Positions 59,149 to 64,000 of a DNA stretch of 64,000 bases are shown here, in pieces. Source of the stretch: Sphingomonas sp. JUb134 (GTDB lineage: Bacteria; Pseudomonadota; Alphaproteobacteria; Sphingomonadales; Sphingomonadaceae); contig NZ_SLYP02000001.1 of the NCBI RefSeq assembly GCF_004341505.2, positions 1,437,001 to 1,501,000 on the forward strand, in the 5' to 3' direction. Within the stretch, counting starts at the first letter, position 1. Every line of letters begins with the position of its first letter. The notes beneath the pieces are model-generated. The model worked only from the letters and a program-made list of their open reading frames with translations, did not search any database and was not told the origin of the DNA. The position numbers were made by a program, and so were the translations under genes.

Positions 59149-60374
59149 CCGATGTTGCGCGCGCCGCTTCTCTCCGTGCCGATCCGCTGCGAGAGCGCGT
59201 CCAGCGCCACGTCGGCCGCGGCGCCCGCTCGCCGATCGGCCTGTGGTTCCGCGACATCGACCGGGTGCTGCTGCTGATCGCGATGCTGCTGGTCGCGCTC
59301 GGACTGGTCGCCGTCGCCGCCGCCAGCCCCGCCACCGCGGTGCGTTACTCCAGCGGTGCGGTGAAGATCCCGGCGATGGCCTATTTCTGGCGCCAGGCGC
59401 TGTGGGTGGTCCTGTCCTTCCCGGTGATGATCGGCGTCTCGATGTTGCCCGCGACGGCGGCACGGCGTTTTGCGCTGGGCGGGGCCGCCGTGTTCCTGGT
59501 GCTGCTGATGGCGACGCCGCTGATCGGGGTCGAGATCAACGGCGCCCGGCGCTGGATCGGGGTCGGGATCAGCCAGTTCCAGCCCTCCGAGTTCCTGAAA
59601 CCGCTGTTTATCGTTGCCACCGCCTGGATCCTGTCGTTCCGCGCCAAGGACCCGCACCTGCCGGTCGTGCCGATCACCGGCGCGCTCACCGCGCTGGTGG
59701 GATGCGTGCTGATGCTCCAGCCGGACTTCGGCCAGACGATCATCTTCGGCTCCGTCTGGCTGACGCTGCTGATGATCGCGGGCATCTCCACCCGGATCAT
59801 GGCGCTGCTGGGCGCGCTGGGCGCAGGCGGCGTGGTCGCGGCCTATGTCTTCTACGACACGGCGCGCATCCGCATCGACAGCTTCCTGTTTCCCGATCCC
59901 AACGCCGTCCACACCGACAGCTACCAGACCGACATGGCGCACGCGGTGCTGACGGCCGGCGGCATCACCGGCACGGGTCCCGGCGGCGGCCGCATCAAGT
60001 TCAAGCTGCCGGAAGCGCACACCGACTATATCTATGCGGTCGTGGGCGAGGAGTTCGGCCTGATCGCCTGCGCCGCGATCGCGCTCCTGTTCCTGGCCTT
60101 GGTGGTCCGCGTGTTCGTGCGGCTGCTGGACGAGGAGGACGCCTTCCGTCTGCTCGCCGCCGCCGGACTCGCCGTGCAGTTGGGATTGCAGGCGCTGATC
60201 AACATGGCGGTGAACACCGGCATCGCGCCTTCGAAGGGCATGACCCTGCCGTTCATCAGCTATGGCGGCTCTTCGATGATCGCGCTGTCGCTCGGCATGG
60301 GACTGCTGCTCGCTTTCACGCGCCGGAACCCGTATCTGACGCGATCTCCCTACGGTACCCGGTGGAACGGTTGA
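59145..60374 (+). CDS. ftsW: Division glycosyltransferase FtsW
   Basis: SEDS-family lipid II polymerase partner of FtsI. The 409-residue protein has about ten membrane helices. Conserved marks are NGARRWIGVGISQFQPSEFLKP, LMLQPDFGQTIIF, YQTDMAHAVLTAGGITGTGPGGGRIKFKLPEAHTDYIYAVVGEEFG (with the catalytic Asp region), NTGIAPSKGMTLPFISYGGSSMIA and a basic C-terminus. The start overlaps the murD stop (ATGA), and murG starts on its last base. Confidence 0.97.
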   Translation: MTDVARAASLRADPLRERVQRHVGRGARSPIGLWFRDIDRVLLLIAMLLVALGLVAVAAASPATAVRYSSGAVKIPAMAYFWRQALWVVLSFPVMIGVSMLPATAARRFALGGAAVFLVLLMATPLIGVEINGARRWIGVGISQFQPSEFLKPLFIVATAWILSFRAKDPHLPVVPITGALTALVGCVLMLQPDFGQTIIFGSVWLTLLMIAGISTRIMALLGALGAGGVVAAYVFYDTARIRIDSFLFPDPNAVHTDSYQTDMAHAVLTAGGITGTGPGGGRIKFKLPEAHTDYIYAVVGEEFGLIACAAIALLFLALVVRVFVRLLDEEDAFRLLAAAGLAVQLGLQALINMAVNTGIAPSKGMTLPFISYGGSSMIALSLGMGLLLAFTRRNPYLTRSPYGTRWNG

Positions 60375-61525
60375 TGCGCGGATCGAAACATTATGTCCTG
60401 GCAGCTGGCGGCACGGGGGGGCACATGGTCCCCGCGGCGGCCCTTGCTACGGAGCTGACCGCGCGCGGCCACCGCGTCGCGCTGGTCAGCGACGAACGCG
60501 GCGTCCGTTTCCCGGGGCTGTTCGACGGCGTCCAGACGCATGTGCTTCCTGCCGGCCGCCTCCAGGGCGGGCCGCTGGGCTGGCTGCGCGCCGGGCGCGA
60601 GATGCTCGCCGGCCGCGCGATGGCGATGGCGCTCTACGACACCTTCCAGCCGTCCGCCGTCGTCGGCTTCGGTGGCTATCCCGCGCTTCCGGCGCTGCTC
60701 GCGGCCTTTGCGCGCAAGGTGCCGACCGTGATCCATGAGCAGAACGCCGTCCTCGGCCGCGTCAACCGCTTCGTCGCCGGGCGCGTGAACGCCATCGCGA
60801 CCTCGTACGAAGACGTGCAGCGGCTGAAGCCCGCCTATGCCGGCAAGGTCCATCTGGTCGGCAACCCCGTGCGCGAGTCCGTGCTCGCCCTGCGCGATCG
60901 CCCGTTCCCGACGCCGGAGGAAGACGGCCTGTTCCGCGTGCTGGTGACCGGCGGCAGCCAGGGTGCGAGCATCCTCAGCCAGGTCGTGCCCGACGGCCTC
61001 GCGCTGCTTCCGCTGCACTTCCGCCGCCGTCTGCAGGTGACGCACCAGGCCCGGCTGGAGGACATCGACCGCGTGCGCGCGCAATATGCCGAGCACGGCA
61101 TCCCGGCGGAGATCGCCACCTATCTGCCCGACCTGCCCGAGCGCCTCGCTTGGAGCCATGTCGTGATCGCCCGCGCCGGTGCCTCGACCATCGCCGAGCT
61201 CACCGCCGCCGGCCGTCCGGCGATCCTGGTGCCGCTCCCCAGCGCCACCGACGATCACCAGACCGTCAACGCGCGCGAGATCACGCAGGCGGGCGGCGCA
61301 CGCACCGTCCCGCAGACCGCCTTCACCCCGACGGAGCTCGCCAAGCAGATCCAGAAGCTTGGCCTCGAGCCGCAGGCGCTGGAGAATGCCGCGCTTCGGG
61401 CGCGCAGCTGCGGCCGCCCCTATGCCGTCCGCGACCTCGCCGACCTGGTCGAGAGCATCGACTCGCCTCCGGCCAAGATCCCGAGCGGATCGGCCAAGCC
61501 CGCCGTGCGGGAGGCGCTGGCATGA
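60374..61525 (+). CDS. murG: UDP-GlcNAc:lipid I GlcNAc transferase MurG
   Basis: Converts lipid I to lipid II. The 383-residue GT28 protein has [19 protein letters not shown] near the N-terminus, [36 protein letters not shown] and the donor-site [23 protein letters not shown] with TDDHQTVNA. The start ATG 60374 overlaps the ftsW TGA by one base. The C-terminal 20 residues are Pro/Ala-rich. It overlaps murC by 4 bases. Confidence 0.97.
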   Translation: MRGSKHYVLAAGGTGGHMVPAAALATELTARGHRVALVSDERGVRFPGLFDGVQTHVLPAGRLQGGPLGWLRAGREMLAGRAMAMALYDTFQPSAVVGFGGYPALPALLAAFARKVPTVIHEQNAVLGRVNRFVAGRVNAIATSYEDVQRLKPAYAGKVHLVGNPVRESVLALRDRPFPTPEEDGLFRVLVTGGSQGASILSQVVPDGLALLPLHFRRRLQVTHQARLEDIDRVRAQYAEHGIPAEIATYLPDLPERLAWSHVVIARAGASTIAELTAAGRPAILVPLPSATDDHQTVNAREITQAGGARTVPQTAFTPTELAKQIQKLGLEPQALENAALRARSCGRPYAVRDLADLVESIDSPPAKIPSGSAKPAVREALA

Positions 61526-62949
61526 AGGGCGTCGCAACCGACATCGGTACGATCCACTTCGTGGGCATCGGCGGCATCGGCATGTCCGGCATCGCCGAGG
61601 TGATGAAGAACCTGGGCTACCGCGTGCAGGGCTCCGACGTGGCCGAGGGCTATGTCGTCCAGGGCCTGCGCGACCGCGGCATCCCGGTGGCGATCGGCCA
61701 TGCCGCCGCCAACCTGGGCGACGCGGCCGTGGTGGTGACCTCGACCGCCATCCAGCGCGGCAACCCGGAGGTCGAGGCTGCCCTTGCGCGCCGTGTGCCG
61801 GTCGTCCGCCGCGCGGAAATGCTCGCCGAGCTGATGCGCCTGAAGTCCACGGTCGCGGTCGCCGGCACCCACGGTAAGACCACCACGACTTCGCTGATCG
61901 CAGCCCTGCTCGACGCCGGCGGGGTCGATCCCACCGTCATCAACGGCGGCATCATCAACGCCTATGGCTCCAACGCGCGACTGGGTGCCAGCGACTGGAT
62001 GGTGGTGGAGGCCGACGAGAGCGACGGCAGCTTCCTGCGCCTCGATGGCACGATCGCGGTCGTTACCAACATCGATCCCGAGCATCTCGACCATTATGGC
62101 TCGTTCGATCGCGCCAAGGACGCGTACGTCGAGTTCGTCGAGAACGTGCCTTTCTATGGCGCGGCGATCCTGTGCCTCGACCATCCGGAGGTGCAGGCGA
62201 TCATCCCGCGCGTGCGTGATCGCCGCATCGTCACCTATGGTTTTGCCGCGCAAGCCGACGTGCGCGGCACCAACATCGTGTCGAAGGACGGCTGCAACCG
62301 CTTCGATGCGGTGGTGCGGGAACGCGACGGCAGCCAGCGCACCATCGCCGGCATCGTCCTGCCGATGGCCGGCCGCCACAACGTCCAGAACGCGCTCGCC
62401 GCCATTGCCGTCGCGATCGAGATGGGCATCGACGATGCCACTATCGCCAGCGGCTTCGGTGCCTTCGGCGGGGTAAAGCGCCGCTTCACCAAGGTCGGGA
62501 CGGTCGCCCAGCCGGCGATGACGGTGATCGACGACTATGCGCACCACCCGGTGGAGATCCGCGCCGTGCTCTCCGCCGCGCGCGAGGCCTCTGCCGGGCG
62601 CGTGATCGCGGTCGTCCAGCCGCACCGCTATTCGCGGCTCGGCGCGCTGATGGATGAGTTCGCGCAGGCGTTCAACGACGCCGATGCGGTCTATGCGCTC
62701 CCCGTCTATGCGGCGGGTGAGGCACCGGTCGAGGCCGTGAGCGGGGAGGCGCTGGCCGAGCGCATCTGCCGGCGCGGCCACCGCTCCGCACGCTCGGTCG
62801 CGGATGCCGCGGCGCTCGCACAGCTGCTCGCCGCCGACGCGCGCGAGGGCGACCTGATCGTCTGCCTGGGTGCCGGCGACATCACCAAGACCGCCGCCGG
62901 CCTCGCGGATGCGATCGTCCAGGCGGCGCGCGTGGAGCAGGTGGCATGA
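61522..62949 (+). CDS. murC: UDP-N-acetylmuramate:L-alanine ligase MurC
   Basis: First amino-acid ligase of the muropeptide pathway. The 475-residue protein has [29 protein letters not shown], the ATP loop [55 protein letters not shown] and [10 protein letters not shown]. The C-terminal [10 protein letters not shown] is typical. Its stop overlaps the start of a 65-residue gene, which separates it from murB. Confidence 0.97.
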   Translation: MKGVATDIGTIHFVGIGGIGMSGIAEVMKNLGYRVQGSDVAEGYVVQGLRDRGIPVAIGHAAANLGDAAVVVTSTAIQRGNPEVEAALARRVPVVRRAEMLAELMRLKSTVAVAGTHGKTTTTSLIAALLDAGGVDPTVINGGIINAYGSNARLGASDWMVVEADESDGSFLRLDGTIAVVTNIDPEHLDHYGSFDRAKDAYVEFVENVPFYGAAILCLDHPEVQAIIPRVRDRRIVTYGFAAQADVRGTNIVSKDGCNRFDAVVRERDGSQRTIAGIVLPMAGRHNVQNALAAIAVAIEMGIDDATIASGFGAFGGVKRRFTKVGTVAQPAMTVIDDYAHHPVEIRAVLSAAREASAGRVIAVVQPHRYSRLGALMDEFAQAFNDADAVYALPVYAAGEAPVEAVSGEALAERICRRGHRSARSVADAAALAQLLAADAREGDLIVCLGAGDITKTAAGLADAIVQAARVEQVA

Positions 62950-63143
62950 GCGACTGGTTCAAGACCGCGACCGAGGCGCAGCGCGAGCTCTTCCGGGCCC
63001 ATGAGGCGCAGGTCGATGCCGTCCGCCGCATGCTCCAGGCCGGTAGCCAGGCCGCTGATTTCCAGGACGCCGGCCGTCGCGCGGCAGAGGCGCAGTGGAA
63101 GGCATGGCTCGCCTGGGCGAAGCTGTGGGGCTGGAGCAAATGA
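62946..63143 (+). CDS. Small protein of unknown function between murC and murB
   Basis: A 65-residue, mostly helical protein. No family was recognised. It is rich in Ala, Gln and Arg and ends in a Trp-rich stretch ([16 protein letters not shown]). No signal peptide or clear membrane helix is seen; the tail could be an amphipathic membrane-binding helix. Its start overlaps the murC stop (ATGA) and its stop overlaps the murB start (ATGA), so it is coupled to both and is very probably translated. This fixed position suggests a cell-wall or division role, but no function is assigned. Confidence 0.7.
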   Translation: MSDWFKTATEAQRELFRAHEAQVDAVRRMLQAGSQAADFQDAGRRAAEAQWKAWLAWAKLWGWSK

Positions 63144-64000
63144 GCACCGCCCTCCGCCTTGACACGGGCGCGCTGCCCCCGGTCGCCGGCAAGGTCGAGC
63201 CGCAGGGCTCGCTCGCCGACTTCATCTGGTTTCGCACCGGCGGGCCGGCAGAGTGGCTGGTGCGCCCCGACACGGTCGAGGCGCTGGCGGATCTCCTCGC
63301 CACGCTGGACCCGCAAGTGCCGGTGCTTCCGGTGGGCGTCGGCTCCAACCTGATCGTGCGCGACGGTGGCGTGCCGGGCGTGGTCGTGCGCCTGCCCAAG
63401 GGGGTGGCGCGCGTGTCCGTCGAACCCGGCAACCGCGTGCGGGCAGGAGCGGGGGCGATGGGGATCACCGTGGCGTCCGGCGCACGGGACGCCGGCATTG
63501 CCGGCCTGGAGTTCCTGCGCGGCATTCCCGGCACGGTCGGTGGCGCGGTGCGGATGAACGCCGGCGCCTATGGCCGCGACACCAGCGATATTCTGGTCGA
63601 GGCGACCGTGGTCACGCGCCAAGGCGCGATCGAGACCTGGCCCGCCGCGCGGCTGGGCTACACCTATCGCCATTCCGAGCTGCCGGCCGGCGCCGTGGTG
63701 GTCGAGGCGGTATTCGAGGGCACGCCCGGGGATCCGGCTGCGATCGGCGCGGAGATGGATCGCATCGCCGCCGAGCGCGAAGCCTCGCAGCCGCTGCGCA
63801 GCCGCACCGGCGGGTCGACCTTCAAGAACCCGGACGGCCACAAGGCCTGGGCGCTGATCGACGCCGCCGGCTGCCGCGGCCTGCGCCGCGGCGACGCGCA
63901 GGTCAGCGAAAAGCACTGCAACTTCCTCCTCAACCTGGGGTCGGCCAGCAGCGCCGAGATCGAGGCGCTGGGCGAGGAAGTGCGCGCACGGGTGAAGGCC
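63140..64000 (+). CDS. murB: UDP-N-acetylenolpyruvoylglucosamine reductase MurB (3' end cut by window)
   Basis: Reduces UDP-GlcNAc-enolpyruvate to UDP-MurNAc with NADPH and FAD. The 287 residues seen include the FAD-domain start IWFRTGGPAEWLVRPDTVEAL, VPVLPVGVGSNLIVRDGGVPGVVVRL, GLEFLRGIPGTVGGAVRMNAGAYG, and the catalytic Ser in SRTGGSTFKNPDGHKAWALIDAAGCRG. SEKHCNFLLNLGSASSAEI follows. The gene runs off the right edge; MurB of this type is about 300 residues, so only a short tail, with the final conserved Glu, is missing. The ATG at 63140 overlaps the stop of the 65-residue gene. Confidence 0.96.
   Translation, partial: MSTALRLDTGALPPVAGKVEPQGSLADFIWFRTGGPAEWLVRPDTVEALADLLATLDPQVPVLPVGVGSNLIVRDGGVPGVVVRLPKGVARVSVEPGNRVRAGAGAMGITVASGARDAGIAGLEFLRGIPGTVGGAVRMNAGAYGRDTSDILVEATVVTRQGAIETWPAARLGYTYRHSELPAGAVVVEAVFEGTPGDPAAIGAEMDRIAAEREASQPLRSRTGGSTFKNPDGHKAWALIDAAGCRGLRRGDAQVSEKHCNFLLNLGSASSAEIEALGEEVRARVKA

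Noticed and set aside
58913..61525. An 870-codon plus-strand frame that contains MurG at its 3' end
   Set aside because: Only the last 384 codons, from 60374, are MurG. The upstream part is out of frame with ftsW and murD.

Overview
The window is GC-rich, densely coded chromosomal DNA from an alphaproteobacterium, most likely a member of the Sphingomonadaceae (Sphingomonas-like). The evidence is the protein content: a DUF2093 protein, a NodT-type efflux lipoprotein, a large RSH enzyme, class I PHA synthase with phasins, and an alphaproteobacterial dcw cluster. No rRNA, tRNA, CRISPR array, prophage or insertion sequence was recognised, and no block stands out as foreign. The placement rests on reading the proteins, not on a database search.

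Layout. 1-8.8 kb: the 5' part of lgt, an orphan molybdenum hydroxylase large subunit coupled to hemH, phaB, a glycine-zipper protein, a phytase-like protein, rpmB, a small membrane protein, tadA and an OmpA lipoprotein. 8.8-17 kb: a CNNM/CBS protein, a helix-hairpin-helix membrane protein, purD and xseA (divergent, with overlapping start codons), DUF2093, an M23 peptidase, a Cu/Zn SOD, MTA phosphorylase and a GNAT enzyme. 17-21.8 kb: a candidate small RNA, acnA, a histidine phosphatase and NAD(P)H-hydrate dehydratase. 21.8-26.1 kb: a membrane glycosylation set (GT2, methyltransferase, GtrA, GT-C-like protein). 26-33.4 kb: thioesterase, RSH, an aminotransferase, phaC, a phasin and clpS. 33.5-39 kb: murA, a CDF transporter, coaD-ispA-xseB and a semialdehyde dehydrogenase. 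39-43.6 kb: an EmrAB/NodT-type efflux operon. 43.6-49.8 kb: a second phasin, modABC, a TonB-dependent receptor, cysteine synthase and a small membrane protein. 50.1-64 kb: the division and cell-wall cluster mraZ-rsmH-ftsL-ftsI-murE-murF-mraY-murD-ftsW-murG-murC-(65-aa gene)-murB, read as one translationally coupled string and cut by the window edge inside murB.

How the genes fit together. Peptidoglycan synthesis dominates: murA makes the first committed precursor and the dcw cluster does the rest. PHA storage genes (phaB, phaC, two phasin-type genes) are scattered rather than clustered, and the main phasin gene has a palindrome-rich promoter. Molybdate uptake (modABC) could supply the molybdenum hydroxylase at the left end. 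The 21.8-26.1 kb set has the parts of a Gtr-type modification system: a lipid-linked sugar is made, flipped, and handed on in the periplasm.

Non-coding DNA holds several clear terminators, three families of short palindromic repeats, and one small-RNA candidate. Start codons were moved from the longest open frame wherever a ribosome site, a stop/start overlap or the conserved N-terminus supported it.
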